Shown: positions 9,913-19,104, counted from the stretch's first letter. The stretch is 51,200 bases of DNA from an uncultured cyanobacterium (GCA_903903925.1 CAIVAU010000011.1:1-51200), one strand, 5' to 3'. Made by a program: numbers and translations. Notes: generated by a model not told the origin, from the letters alone.

Positions 9913-10104
9913 ATGTTGATTCCTATTTTAGTGTTTGATGTCGCGCTAGTGGCGTGGTCTCTCCATTTAATGGAGAGAGCCTTCGCGAATAAGGAATTTT
10001 CGATGATGTTGGCTGGTACGTTAGTTGCCCTCGCTGCTGCTGCTATGTTAGTAGTCTACTTTCTCATGGGGCACTGTATGAGCTATCTACTAGAAGCGTC
10101 TTAA
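9913..10104 (+). CDS. Small two-helix membrane protein
   Basis: A 63-aa hydrophobic protein with two predicted transmembrane helices (about residues 2-20 and 31-53) joined by a short charged loop ERAFANKEF. The second helix is Ala-rich. It has a plausible start 100 bp after hisF. The regular helix-loop-helix design and the lack of low-complexity repeat suggest a real gene. I do not recognise the family and can assign no function. Confidence 0.55.
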   Translation: MLIPILVFDVALVAWSLHLMERAFANKEFSMMLAGTLVALAAAAMLVVYFLMGHCMSYLLEAS

Positions 10105-10332
10105 GAGCACCCCACTGGCGGCGCATCACCCGTTATCAGTGGAAGAAACACCACCATTCCTGCAAGGGGGGGGAGAAGAGCACCCCTACGAACGGACAAT
10201 ACCCAATGCCCATGTTTCTTTAAAGCGCCCCACCGCCGGCGCACCACCCGTTATGAATGAAAGAAACTCCCCCTGCTCCCTGCTCCCTGCTCCCTGCTCC
10301 CTGCTCCCTGCTCCCTGCTCCCTCTTATTGCA
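10105..10332. repeat. Intergenic repeats including (GCTCCCT)n
   Basis: About seven tandem GCTCCCT heptamers run from 10272 to 10323. Upstream are two diverged copies of a longer unit: 10107-10150 (AGCACCCCACTGGCGGCGCA then CACCCGTTAT and GAAGAAAC) and 10223-10267 (AGCGCCCCACCGCCGGCGCA then CACCCGTTAT and GAAAGAAAC). The block fills the gap between two convergent genes. No gene is supported here; the 65-codon frame across it is translated repeat. Confidence 0.8.
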
Positions 10333-10881
10333 TTAAACTAGCAATGGGCGCACGAGGAAAAAGCTAGCAATTGATTTAGCATCTACTGGTTCACCCTGTA
10401 CTATTGCTTTCTCCAACTCTTCAGGAGTGAAAAGCAATGTTTCAATATCTTCATCTGCGTCTTGTGCTGGTGGTGTTTCCAGCTTCTCTAAATCTTGTGC
10501 TAAATAAGCGTAGATAATTTCATCAGAATAGCCGGGAGCTAAGAAAAACTCTCCTAATTTTTGCCACTTGTGAGCGCGGTAGCCAGTTTCTTCCTGTATT
10601 TCACGCTGAATCGTCACCAGTGGGTCTTCATTTGGTTCTAAAGTGCCAGCAGGAAACTCTAAAACCCGTCCCTGAGCCGCAAAACGATACTGGCGCACGA
10701 GTATAAGTTGACCTTCTGCCGTTACAGGGACAGCCAGCGCTCCACCAGGGTGACGAATACACTCCCATTCTCCCTCCGATGTATTCGGCAAACGCAAGCT
10801 GTTGACCTCAAAATTAAACTTGCGTCCTTTGTAGAATAAGCGTTGTCTCAGTAATTGCGGTAATTCTCTACCTAATGGCAT
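10333..10881 (-). CDS. Nudix hydrolase, ADP-ribose pyrophosphatase-like
   Basis: A 182-aa Nudix protein. The Nudix box G-x5-E-x7-REUxEExGU is complete: GTLEPNE, then DPLVTIQ, then REIQEETGY. An upstream VRQYRFA segment and the PAGTLE lead-in are typical of the ADP-ribose pyrophosphatase (NudF) group, which hydrolyses ADP-ribose to AMP and ribose 5-phosphate. The acidic DADEDIETLLFTPEE region near the C-terminus also fits that group. The substrate is inferred from subfamily resemblance. The gene is convergent with the small membrane protein and divergent from the penicillin-binding protein. Confidence 0.92.
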   Translation of the reverse strand: MPLGRELPQLLRQRLFYKGRKFNFEVNSLRLPNTSEGEWECIRHPGGALAVPVTAEGQLILVRQYRFAAQGRVLEFPAGTLEPNEDPLVTIQREIQEETGYRAHKWQKLGEFFLAPGYSDEIIYAYLAQDLEKLETPPAQDADEDIETLLFTPEELEKAIVQGEPVDAKSIASFFLVRPLLV

Positions 10882-11054
10882 AGTTCTATTTTAGTGAGGA
10901 GTGAGGAGTGAGGAGTGGGGAGTTTTGTTTTTTTACTTTTGACTTCTCTCCGGGCAGTGGGGAGATGCTCAAAAATACTTGATCCCAGTGAAATTAATTA
11001 ATCATTACATCGAATGGTAGGATAACACAAATCTGGTACACTAACAGAATATTT

Positions 11055-13571
11055 TTGCAATGGTTTGGTAGCAGATGCTGGGAGCGAGAAATAGACGTGG
11101 TAAAGTTTGCCTCTTGGTTCAAGGAAAGATCAAATAAGTTGAGTGCCGCTAATAAGAAAAACCCGGTATTGCCGTCCAATAATCGTCATGAAAACGAGGA
11201 ATCAACAAATGAAAGCTTACCTCCAACGAATCAGGTAAAGGAAAAGCAAAAGCCTCGCCTTCATGAGAGCCAATCCTCTGAAGGAATCGCCAAACGACGG
11301 AGTCACAAACCGTTTTACCGTCGCTATTTGTTTTGGTTAGCCTTTGGTGTGGGCGGTTGTGGAATTATTGCTGTGTCTTACCTTATCGGATCAATAGATA
11401 AGACTTTACCAGATAAAGCTGAACTGAATGCTGTTGCCCGAGAGCAAACAATAACCATCAAAGCGGCTGATGGTAGAGTGTTGCAGCAGCAAGGAGATGC
11501 GACTAGAGAACAGCTAAAGCTAGATCAAATACCAGATCACCTGAAAAAAGCTTTTATCGCCTCTGAAGACAGAAGGTTTAGTCAACATCACGGTGTAGAT
11601 TATCAGGGAATTGTCAGAGCAGTTTTAAATAACTTGCGATCGCAAGACGTCGTAGAAGGTGGTAGCACGATCACGCAACAGCTAGCGCGAATTCTCTTTC
11701 TCAAACAAGAACGGACAATCTGGCGCAAGCTCAAGGAGGCTCGTTTAGCCCAGAAACTGGAAGAGACGTTGACCAAAGAAGAGATTCTAGAGCGCTACCT
11801 CAATCTGGTTTATTTGGGTTCAGGAGCTTACGGTGTAGCGGATGCGGCACAGGTGTACTTCAGTAAATCCGTAGATCAACTCACCCTAAGCGAAATGGCA
11901 ACAATTGCCGCATTACCTCCCGCCCCAAATCGGTTTTCGCCACAAGTAAATAAAGATGCAGCCAAACAGCGACGGAATCTGGTGTTGCAGCGGATGCTGG
12001 AAGATGGGTATATTACAGCCGCCGAAAAACAAGCAGCAATGGTGGAACCATTAACACTGAAACCCACACGACCTCAGCGATGGCAAGTAGAGTCTCCCTA
12101 CTTTATCGGCTACATCCAGAAAGAATTGCCGAAATATGTTTCCCCCAAAGTGCTACAAGCTGGCGGTCTCACAGTAGAAACCTCCCTGAACCGGACCTGG
12201 GAAAAGTTGGCAGAAGATGCTGTGAGCAAAACCCTACGAAATCAAGGACGTTGGGAGAACTTTAAGCAAGCAGCAATGGTTGTCATCGACCCCCGCAATG
12301 GTGAAATTCAGGCAATGGTTGGGGGCAAAGACTTTGGGAAGAACCAGTTTAATCGCGTTACCCAGGCACAGCGTCAGCCAGGGTCAACTTTTAAAGGGTT
12401 TGTATACGCTGCTGCGATCGCCAGTGGGAAGAACCCCTACGATACCTACCTCGATGAACCCTTCAAAGTGGATGGCTATGAACCGAAAAATTTTAGTAAA
12501 AACTTCCACGGCGAGATAGACATGATAAGTGCCCTCACCAAATCAATCAACATAGTAGCGGTGAAGGTATTGATCAGTGTGGGATTTAAGCCTACCATCA
12601 AACTTGCCCATGATATGGGGATTAAATCTAACCTCAATCCCAACTATTCCTTGGCTTTGGGTTCCAACGAAGTGAATCTGCTGGAGTTGACCAGCGCTTA
12701 TGGTAGCTTTGCAACTGGAGGGTTACACGCAGAACCTCACGGTATTCGACGCATTCTTGATCGCGGGGGTAAGGTGATCTGGTCAGCCGACTTCAAACCA
12801 AACCGTGCGATCGACGCCGATAGTGCCGCGATTATGACTTGGATGCTACGCAATGTCGTGACTGATGGGACTGGTCGCGCTGCTCAGTTAGACCGACCTG
12901 TTGCTGGGAAGACAGGCACGACAGATGAAGCCCGCGATTTATGGTTTATTGGTTATATTCCCCAATTGGTGACCGGTGTTTGGCTAGGTAACGACAACAA
13001 TAATCCCACCGATGGGAGTAGTGGGAGTGCCGCCTACACTTGGCATGAATTTATGGAAAAAGCTGTCAAGGGTATGCCCGTAGAAAAGTTTCCAGCAAGA
13101 CCCAAGCTCGAAGGTCGCAAAGGTACAATCAAGGCAGAAGCTGTTAAACCTAAACGAATTGTTAATAGTGTTGCTTCTACCGACGATGAATCAGATCAGC
13201 GCAATCAACATGGAAGTTCCGATGATGGCGATGACGCACGCGATCGCCACAGAAGCAGACACTCTTCGGAGGAAAATCAGGATCAACAACAAGAAGAAGT
13301 CACTTCAACACATAGAAGGCGACACTCTGACGAACAAAACAACGATAGCAGAAGCCACAGTCATAGATCTCACAGTGAAGAATCAGGTTCTGGAGGGTCT
13401 TCCTCAGAGTCATCTCATTCACGCCGGTCTAGACAAGCAGAAACAAATTCCTCCTCGACTACAGCGAAATTGCCTTCCTCAAAAAAATCCTCTGTTAACT
13501 CAGCGTCTTCATCGTCGCAACATATCTCCTGGCATGATCGACTTAAACCTACCTCATTAAGTGGAAATTAA
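11055..13571 (+). CDS. Class A penicillin-binding protein (PBP1A-like)
   Basis: Bifunctional peptidoglycan synthase. A cytoplasmic basic segment (1-90) and one transmembrane helix (about 91-112) precede the GT51 glycosyltransferase domain, whose catalytic Glu171 lies in EDRRFSQHHG. The transpeptidase domain has all three motifs: S444-TFK (active serine), S497-IN and K619-TG. After about residue 708 comes a tail of some 130 residues made almost only of Ser, Arg, His, Asp, Glu and Gln, predicted disordered and periplasmic. The start is uncertain: ATG at 11055 or GTG at 11097 (VVKFASWFKERSNK). Length 838 aa at most. Cyanobacteria carry several class A PBPs; which paralogue this is I cannot tell. 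Confidence 0.94.
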   Translation: MQWFGSRCWEREIDVVKFASWFKERSNKLSAANKKNPVLPSNNRHENEESTNESLPPTNQVKEKQKPRLHESQSSEGIAKRRSHKPFYRRYLFWLAFGVGGCGIIAVSYLIGSIDKTLPDKAELNAVAREQTITIKAADGRVLQQQGDATREQLKLDQIPDHLKKAFIASEDRRFSQHHGVDYQGIVRAVLNNLRSQDVVEGGSTITQQLARILFLKQERTIWRKLKEARLAQKLEETLTKEEILERYLNLVYLGSGAYGVADAAQVYFSKSVDQLTLSEMATIAALPPAPNRFSPQVNKDAAKQRRNLVLQRMLEDGYITAAEKQAAMVEPLTLKPTRPQRWQVESPYFIGYIQKELPKYVSPKVLQAGGLTVETSLNRTWEKLAEDAVSKTLRNQGRWENFKQAAMVVIDPRNGEIQAMVGGKDFGKNQFNRVTQAQRQPGSTFKGFVYAAAIASGKNPYDTYLDEPFKVDGYEPKNFSKNFHGEIDMISALTKSINIVAVKVLISVGFKPTIKLAHDMGIKSNLNPNYSLALGSNEVNLLELTSAYGSFATGGLHAEPHGIRRILDRGGKVIWSADFKPNRAIDADSAAIMTWMLRNVVTDGTGRAAQLDRPVAGKTGTTDEARDLWFIGYIPQLVTGVWLGNDNNNPTDGSSGSAAYTWHEFMEKAVKGMPVEKFPARPKLEGRKGTIKAEAVKPKRIVNSVASTDDESDQRNQHGSSDDGDDARDRHRSRHSSEENQDQQQEEVTSTHRRRHSDEQNNDSRSHSHRSHSEESGSGGSSSESSHSRRSRQAETNSSSTTAKLPSSKKSSVNSASSSSQHISWHDRLKPTSLSGN

Positions 13572-13737
13572 AGAAGAATACAGGAGTCAGGAGTCAGCTT
13601 GGGAATTCTGGCTCCTGATTCATAAGTTCTTTCCCCCATTTCCTCCCCGTCTTTCCTTCTAGCGATGGATGTAGGTGATACGCTATTTGTATAAGGTCTT
13701 AATAAGTAGTGTTGGTTACTAACAGGGGGATATACTC

Positions 13738-13944
13738 ATGCATTTGTTTATGCAAGCGGCAGCGCAAGCAGTGGAAAATGGACCTCATTTTCCTTGGTCA
13801 GCAGCTATTGTATATGTAGTTGGTTTTATCGCTGCTGTGTCGATAGGTTCAATTGCTTGGTACAATTCTAAGCGTCCCGCTGGCTGGGAAAATAAAGAGC
13901 GTCCTGACATTGTACCGAAGATTAACAAAGATGAAACTCCATAA
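13738..13944 (+). CDS. Conserved small single-helix membrane protein
   Basis: A 68-aa protein with one transmembrane helix (about residues 20-42, WSAAIVYVVGFIAAVSIGSI) followed by a polar tail (YNSKRPAGWENKERP). The start is preceded by a GGGGGA purine run about 9 nt upstream, a plausible ribosome binding site. The sequence looks like a constrained small membrane protein of cyanobacteria and may be thylakoid- or cell-envelope-associated, but I cannot assign a function. It follows the penicillin-binding protein after 166 bp that contain GGAGTCA repeats. Confidence 0.65.
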   Translation: MHLFMQAAAQAVENGPHFPWSAAIVYVVGFIAAVSIGSIAWYNSKRPAGWENKERPDIVPKINKDETP

Positions 13945-14311
13945 ACAGTGAGGAGTTAGGAGTTAGGAGTACCCCTGTTAAGGTGAAGTTTTTTCCAACG
14001 CATTAATCAGGGTTTCACCTTTGCACCAATTAAAATCTGAAAGCAAAAAATCATGTTTGCGCTTAATTTTAGGGTTTACAAGCTAGGAACACAACGTAAG
14101 AATAAGGCTTCCGACTAGTACTCTGGTATTGACGAGGGAATTTCCCTGCGCAATAACTGAGTCTTCAGAATTGCGCGGGGAAATTTGATCGGGTCTTGTA
14201 GGAACACGAAGTGTTCGCCTATACAAACTTGCCAAACATGACAATATTGCTAGATTTATGAAAGATCTTGGTGCAATTGGCGCCAAGAATCAGTCAACTT
14301 ACTACCGTGGT
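13945..14311. other. Intergenic region without a supported gene
   Basis: Begins with a few GGAGTTA heptamers (13949-13970). The rest has no ribosome binding site with a convincing frame. On the plus strand from about 14219 a frame reads LYKLAKHDNIARFMKDLGAI and is closed shortly after 14350; it has some protein-like character but no start. I could not link it to a family. Confidence 0.5.
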
Positions 14312-14764
14312 CTATGGGTACTTGTTGTATGTCCCCTGTACGCTACCCTGGAACCATGAGCGTGCAGTTGATAGGGTCAATGCTCCAGTGGTCGGGGTAA
14401 ATGCGATGCATCCTAGTACTCCGCCGTTGAGTTCTATTCTATAGTTGTTATCATCAATTCGGATCGCCGTTACTGCCGGTTCGTTGCTAGCCTCTTTGCT
14501 CACCCATAGACGCGAACGCTTGTCGGTATATATACTAAATACGCTATCAACTCCATAAAATGACGTCCTTGTGGTCAAGGTGCCAGCAAATGAAGTTCCC
14601 GGTGGTGCGATAACTGCTATTTCTACTGGTTGTCCGCTGGTAGATGAATGTGCAATTCCACCGACTAGTACTGGCACAGTGGGAGTTGCAAATGCTGGTG
14701 CTGCTGCGAACAGTGAAGTTGTTAGGATGACAACAGCTGCTATTAATGTCAGAATTCTTTTCAT
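14312..14764 (-). CDS. Secreted hypothetical protein
   Basis: A 150-aa protein with a strong signal peptide: Lys-Arg, a hydrophobic core LTLIAAVVILTTSLFAAA and likely cleavage after AFA. The mature part of about 123 residues is rich in Ser, Thr and beta-branched residues and looks all-beta (VPVLVGGIAHSS, GTLTTRTSFYG). There is one cysteine near the C-terminus. I do not recognise a domain. It is monocistronic, flanked by non-coding DNA on both sides. Export to the periplasm or outside is inferred from the signal peptide alone. Confidence 0.65.
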   Translation of the reverse strand: MKRILTLIAAVVILTTSLFAAAPAFATPTVPVLVGGIAHSSTSGQPVEIAVIAPPGTSFAGTLTTRTSFYGVDSVFSIYTDKRSRLWVSKEASNEPAVTAIRIDDNNYRIELNGGVLGCIAFTPTTGALTLSTARSWFQGSVQGTYNKYP

Positions 14765-14959
14765 TTTTTTGAACCCTTAGTTTTTTGGACTTTGGACAAA
14801 AAGAAGCTTGTGTTTAAGCCTTTACTGTTTAGACGTTTCCCAACCTCATATTGTGAAATTTTTCGAGTTAGGGGTGAAATGAGCAGTGAAGCGCCCCTAC
14901 CAAGGCTTTCGGGCAACGGACTATGTGTATTAAATCTTAAAATCCACAGGAAAGAACTC

Positions 14960-16321
14960 TTAACTTTTTTTTAAACGCACCATAAAAAAGCCATCCATAT
15001 CCTGTTGATGGGGCCATACTTTGATCCAGCCCTGGGGTGTGGAATACTCACGGGCAGGTGAATCAATACTGGGATGCTCTATTTCCCAATTTGGATGCTC
15101 AGTTAAAAATGATGAAATCACACCTTCATTTTCTGCGGGATGTAACGTACAGGTGGCATAAACTAGTAGCCCTCCGGGCTTGACAAAAGTTGATACATGT
15201 GATAACAACTCTTTCTGGAGTATTGAGAGTTCTTGAACCGTTTCTGGTGTCTGTCGCCAACGTGCATCAGCGTGGCGGTGCATAGTTCCCAAACCAGAAC
15301 AAGGAGCATCGAGTAACACACGGTCAGCACAGTTGCGAAACTGGGGTAAGTTGCGACTATCACCGGTGCAAATTTGGATAGATTGCAATTTTAACCGTTG
15401 GGCGTTTTCTTCAAGTTTGCGTAACCGAGAGGGAGTGCGATCGCAAGCCCAAATCTTTCCTTCATCCCCCATTAATTCTGCAATGTGGGTTGTCTTACCG
15501 CCTGGTGCGGCGCAAGCATCAATCACCACTTCACCAGATTGCGGGTCAAGCAAATAACCTACCAATTGAGCACTACTATCTTGTACAGTCCACCAACCCT
15601 CGCTAAAACCGGGTAGATTTTGAATTGAACCAGTGCTACCAATCAATCGTAAAGCCTGCGGTAGGAGAGGAAAGGGTTTTGATAAAACACCAACAGACTG
15701 TAACGCAGTATGAACTTCCTCTCTTGAAGTGCGTAGGGGGTTAACGCGCAGGTCTATCGTTGGAGTTTTGTTCATCCATTGACACAGTTGTTCTGTTTGT
15801 GCGAAGCCCAGTTGTTCTACCCAGACTTGAATTATCCAGTCAGGAAAGCTGTGAACAATACCCAAGCGTTCTACTGGATTAGGGCATTGGGGAAAATCCC
15901 ATACCCCATGTTCTTCTGCCATCCTGATATACTGCCGTAATAAACCATTCACAAATCCTGTCAGTCCGGGAAAGCCGTTTTCTTTAGCCAGTTGAACAGT
16001 GGTATTAACAGAAGCACTGTTGGGAATTCTTTCTTGGTAGCGCAGTTGGTATAAGCCTAAGTGTAGGATGGTGCGGAGATCTTTTGGTTGTTGGTGAGAT
16101 TTCTTTTTACCAAGTTGATCGATGAGAACATCGAGAGTCCGTTGTCTTCTGACACAGCCATAAACTAATTCTGTGACTAGGCGGCGATCGTGATCGGGTA
16201 AATTAACTTTTTGCAGCACTCGGTCTAGGGCAATATCAACATAAGCTCCTTTGTGAACATCTCTCAGGGCAATAAAAGCTAGTTGACGGGGGTTGGACAA
16301 AAACAGAAGTTCTGGTGGCAT
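14960..16321 (-). CDS. rsmB: 16S rRNA (cytosine-967-C5)-methyltransferase RsmB
   Basis: SAM-dependent m5C methyltransferase of 16S rRNA. An N-terminal NusB-like RNA-binding domain (about residues 1-150, with RQLAFIALRDVHKGAY) is followed by the Rossmann methyltransferase domain. The SAM-binding motif is DACAAPGGKTTHIAEL. The two key cysteines are in DAPCSGLG (motif IV) and YATCTLHPAENE (motif VI). I chose the ATG at 16321 (MPPELLFLSNP); the frame continues to an ATG at 16351 whose extra ten residues look unconserved. The gene is divergent from the ureidoglycolate lyase-like gene with under 60 bp between starts. About 453 aa, normal for the family. Confidence 0.95.
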   Translation of the reverse strand: MPPELLFLSNPRQLAFIALRDVHKGAYVDIALDRVLQKVNLPDHDRRLVTELVYGCVRRQRTLDVLIDQLGKKKSHQQPKDLRTILHLGLYQLRYQERIPNSASVNTTVQLAKENGFPGLTGFVNGLLRQYIRMAEEHGVWDFPQCPNPVERLGIVHSFPDWIIQVWVEQLGFAQTEQLCQWMNKTPTIDLRVNPLRTSREEVHTALQSVGVLSKPFPLLPQALRLIGSTGSIQNLPGFSEGWWTVQDSSAQLVGYLLDPQSGEVVIDACAAPGGKTTHIAELMGDEGKIWACDRTPSRLRKLEENAQRLKLQSIQICTGDSRNLPQFRNCADRVLLDAPCSGLGTMHRHADARWRQTPETVQELSILQKELLSHVSTFVKPGGLLVYATCTLHPAENEGVISSFLTEHPNWEIEHPSIDSPAREYSTPQGWIKVWPHQQDMDGFFMVRLKKS

Positions 16322-16379
16322 ATACTTAGAAATGATAGAACCGTTAAACAACGTATATCCAACCTCAGAAGCAAGAGAA

Positions 16380-16880
16380 ATGGAGATGAGTTCATCAAAG
16401 ACGGTACAGCAATTGCGGGCAGAATGGATAACGTCAGAGAATTTTCGTCGCTATGGACAGGTGATTTTTCCTGATAAAGACGGTAGATTATTTGATGCAG
16501 AAGATGCTCAATTAGTACTAGACAAAGGTATCCCTCGCTTTTATATCATGCAATTGCAACGCACAGGACAGAAATTTCGCAGTATTACTCGTCATGTGCA
16601 ATGTACTCAATGTCTAGGTTCTCTGGAAGGGAAGGACTGGTTCATAGCGGTTTGTCCGCCGAATAATAATGTTGATGAACCAGCTATGGAAGATCTTGCA
16701 GCTTTCCGCATTCCAGGAAATTGCTTTATTAAGTTAGAGGTTGGTACTTGGCACGCAGGACCATTGTTTGAACACGAGGTTGTGAATTTTTACAATTTGG
16801 AATTGAATAACACCAATGAGGTAGATCATTTCACTCACGATTTTCTGAAGAGCCATAATTTAGAGTTTGAGATGGTTTAA
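16380..16880 (+). CDS. Ureidoglycolate lyase-like protein (AllA family)
   Basis: A cupin-type protein of about 166 aa resembling ureidoglycolate lyase, which releases urea from ureidoglycolate at the end of purine/allantoin breakdown. Visible family-like features are the N-terminal FRRYGQVIFPD, the central SLEGKDWFIAVCPP (as in AllA GSQAFIPL-type strand), and GTWHAGPLF, a strand with the conserved His. The frame is open upstream to 16293 inside the divergent rsmB gene; I prefer ATG 16380 or 16386, which gives the usual AllA length. A purine-type permease follows 586 bp downstream on the same strand, which supports a purine-nitrogen role. No allantoicase or allantoinase gene is nearby, so the exact reaction is inferred. 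Confidence 0.7.
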   Translation: MEMSSSKTVQQLRAEWITSENFRRYGQVIFPDKDGRLFDAEDAQLVLDKGIPRFYIMQLQRTGQKFRSITRHVQCTQCLGSLEGKDWFIAVCPPNNNVDEPAMEDLAAFRIPGNCFIKLEVGTWHAGPLFEHEVVNFYNLELNNTNEVDHFTHDFLKSHNLEFEMV

Positions 16881-16991
16881 GAACTTCCAAAAGTCCCTAA
16901 ATACTTGATCTGGCAATTTGGCAACCACTCCGATTCAAAGGAGAGTACCGTTTGAGTCAAATCAGCTTTAGTTTGACGCTTGATTTTCAGC

Positions 16992-17020
16992 CCAGCTTTC
17001 TGCTGGCGCTTTTATTTTTG
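16992..17020 (+). terminator. Possible intrinsic terminator
   Basis: A short CCAGC-TTTCT-GCTGG hairpin is followed by CGCTTTTATTTTTG. It lies about 110 bp after the ureidoglycolate lyase-like gene on the same strand. The stem is only five base pairs, so the call is weak. Confidence 0.35.
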
Positions 17021-17080
17021 GTCAGAATACTTCAATAGTAGTTTGTGTCATGAATTCTCACGGGTTGAGAAGTTCGTAGT

Positions 17081-17164
17081 AAGGACTTTAGTCCTTAACG
17101 CTGTCAAGATTAAATTGATGGGTAGTGCGAGCCGGAAAGCTCGCGTCGTGAGCGAGACGCTCAC
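17081..17164. repeat. Cluster of three palindromic repeats
   Basis: Three hairpins follow one another: AAGGACT-TT-AGTCCTT (17081-17096), GCGAGC-CGGAAA-GCTCGC (17127-17144) and GTGAGCG-AGA-CGCTCAC (17148-17164). The last is the same palindrome that recurs four times upstream of nagA (33448-33602), so it belongs to a dispersed family. Confidence 0.75.
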
Positions 17165-17198
17165 ACTACCAACCCACCAAAATTAATGACACAGAGCA

Positions 17199-17430
17199 CT
17201 ATTTCAAAATATGAAATGCTGAAAGCAGTGTGTAATCCTTGCTAGTTGCAACTTTAGCAACGCCCTCTGCGAATAATGGTGCAAGCAATAGAGGGTTGCG
17301 CAACCCGGTGAAGACATGAACGAGTTGATAGGCGACTGCTGTACCTGTGATCCCGCAGCCAACAACATTCGATTCTTCAAATCCTGTTAATATTGATGTT
17401 GATTGCTCCGCGCCTCCTACATGACTAATG
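17199..17430 (-). pseudogene. Possible gene remnant (open frame without start)
   Basis: A minus-strand frame of about 77 codons runs without a stop from a TAG at 17199 to a stop inside the TAATGAC repeats near 17450. It reads, in part, STSILTGFEESNVVGCGITG and later NPLLLAPLFAEGVAKVATSK. The composition is protein-like and the first part has a glycine-rich pattern that could be a dinucleotide-binding loop. There is no start codon with a ribosome binding site and both ends are bounded by repeats. I cannot name a parent family, and chance openness is possible. Confidence 0.3.
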
Positions 17431-17466
17431 ACTAATGACTAATGACTCATACTGCCCAATATTCCT

Positions 17467-19104
17467 ATGGAAATCACAACACCTAAGACTCCTCGCTGGT
17501 TCGTTCGCAGAGATATAGATGGTTTATTTGGGCTGGCTCTCGACAATTTTATTCAAATTTTGCTAATTGTCAGTTTGTGCCAAGGGTTACTTGGGTTTCC
17601 TGCCTCCTTAGTTTATGGGCGTATTTTACCAGGAATTGCTTTAAGCTTGCTTGTTGGTAACTTTTATTACAGTTGGTTAGCCTACCAAAAAGGTCAACGG
17701 GAACAGCGGGATGATATAACTGCTCTCCCCTATGGGATCAACACTGTCAGCCTTTTTGCCTTCGTCTTTCTGGTGATGTTGCCTGTTCGGTTGACAGCGA
17801 TCGCTCAAGGTGCATCTTCAGATCAAGCGGCTGACCTAGCTTGGCAAGCAGGGCTGGTGGGTTGTTTGGGTTCAGGCTTGATTGAATTAGTGGGATCTTT
17901 GGTGGGCAATCCTCTGCGCCGCCTTGTTCCCCGTGCAGCGATGCTTTCAACTTTGGGTGGTATTGCCATCACCTTTATTGCCATTGGCTTTTTGTTTCGG
18001 ACCTTTGCCAATCCCGTAGTGGGTTTTGTACCCTTAGGCGTCATTTTGATCACCTATTTTGGACGAGTCCGATTTGCCCTCCCTGGTGGTTTGCTTGCAG
18101 TTCTGTTGGGAATTGGTCTGGCGTGGGGAACAGGGCTGGTAAGTTGGGAGCACACCAAGTTCGTCGCTGCACTCCAACCGATTGGAGTTTACTTACCAGA
18201 GTTGTGGTTAGGACAGTTGTGGAATAGCCGCTCAGTATTAGTGGAATATTTTAGTATCATCCTACCAATGGGACTTTTTAACCTTGTTGGTAGCCTCCAG
18301 AATTTAGAGAGTGCTGAAGCAGCTGGAGATGCTTATCCTGTTGGCCCAAGTCTTGCCGCTAATGGCATTGGTACAATTGTTGCAGCGATGTGTGGTTCCT
18401 GTTTTCCAACCACTATTTACATCGGTCACCCCGGCTGGAAAGCTTTAGGGGCAAGAGTGGGTTACTCTATCCTTAACGGCATGATTATGGGCTTGATCTG
18501 CCTGAGTGGGACTGTTGCCATGCTAGCTTACTTTGTCCCCATTGAAGCTGGGATGGCAATTGTGTTATGGATTGGTATTGTGATTGTGGCTCAAAGCTTT
18601 ACAGCAACTCCATCACATCATACCCCAGCAGTTGTTGTGGGTTTGTTACCAGGTATTGCAGGGTGGGGTGCTTTAATTGCTAAAAATGCGCTACGGGCTG
18701 CTGGTTTAGGCACTCCAGAAAAGCCTTTTACACCAGCCTTGATCTCGCAGTTTAAGCTGAGTGATACCTATATTGACGGCGCTTTTGCCCTAGAGCAAGG
18801 GTTTATTTTTTCAGCAATGATTTTGGCTGCGATTACAGTCTACATTATTGAGCGAGACTTTCGCAAAGCCGCTTATTGGTCTATTGGCGCTGCTTTGCTG
18901 TCTTGGGTTGGCTTGATGCATAGCTATCGTTGGACAGTGGCGGATACCGTTATCAATTTAGGCTTTGGAACTGGAATGCGTTGGGCAGTTGGCTACATTT
19001 TGCTGGCAATTCTCTTTTTTTATACCGAATGGCAAGTACGCCATCACCAAGGAAATCAAAAGTTTGTTCCACCTTCATCGGAAGAAAAGGTAAATGGAGA
19101 ATAG
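17467..19104 (+). CDS. NCS2/AzgA-type purine or xanthine-uracil permease
   Basis: A 545-aa inner-membrane transporter with about 12-14 hydrophobic segments. Features of the NCS2 nucleobase transporter family are the N-terminal RDIDGLFGLALDNFIQ, the TALPYGINTVS loop in the early helices, and the central MGLFNLVGSLQNLESAEAAG, where the conserved acidic residue of the substrate site lies. It most likely imports a purine base or related compound by proton symport. It lies downstream of the ureidoglycolate lyase-like gene. Its last ten base pairs, including the TAG stop, overlap the 3' end of a tRNA-Ala gene on the other strand. TAATGAC heptamers sit just upstream of the start. Confidence 0.85.
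   Translation: MEITTPKTPRWFVRRDIDGLFGLALDNFIQILLIVSLCQGLLGFPASLVYGRILPGIALSLLVGNFYYSWLAYQKGQREQRDDITALPYGINTVSLFAFVFLVMLPVRLTAIAQGASSDQAADLAWQAGLVGCLGSGLIELVGSLVGNPLRRLVPRAAMLSTLGGIAITFIAIGFLFRTFANPVVGFVPLGVILITYFGRVRFALPGGLLAVLLGIGLAWGTGLVSWEHTKFVAALQPIGVYLPELWLGQLWNSRSVLVEYFSIILPMGLFNLVGSLQNLESAEAAGDAYPVGPSLAANGIGTIVAAMCGSCFPTTIYIGHPGWKALGARVGYSILNGMIMGLICLSGTVAMLAYFVPIEAGMAIVLWIGIVIVAQSFTATPSHHTPAVVVGLLPGIAGWGALIAKNALRAAGLGTPEKPFTPALISQFKLSDTYIDGAFALEQGFIFSAMILAAITVYIIERDFRKAAYWSIGAALLSWVGLMHSYRWTVADTVINLGFGTGMRWAVGYILLAILFFYTEWQVRHHQGNQKFVPPSSEEKVNGE

Noticed and set aside
14083..14286. Minus-strand 67-codon frame upstream of the secreted hypothetical.
   Set aside because: No ribosome binding site, no conserved character, and composition like the surrounding intergenic DNA.
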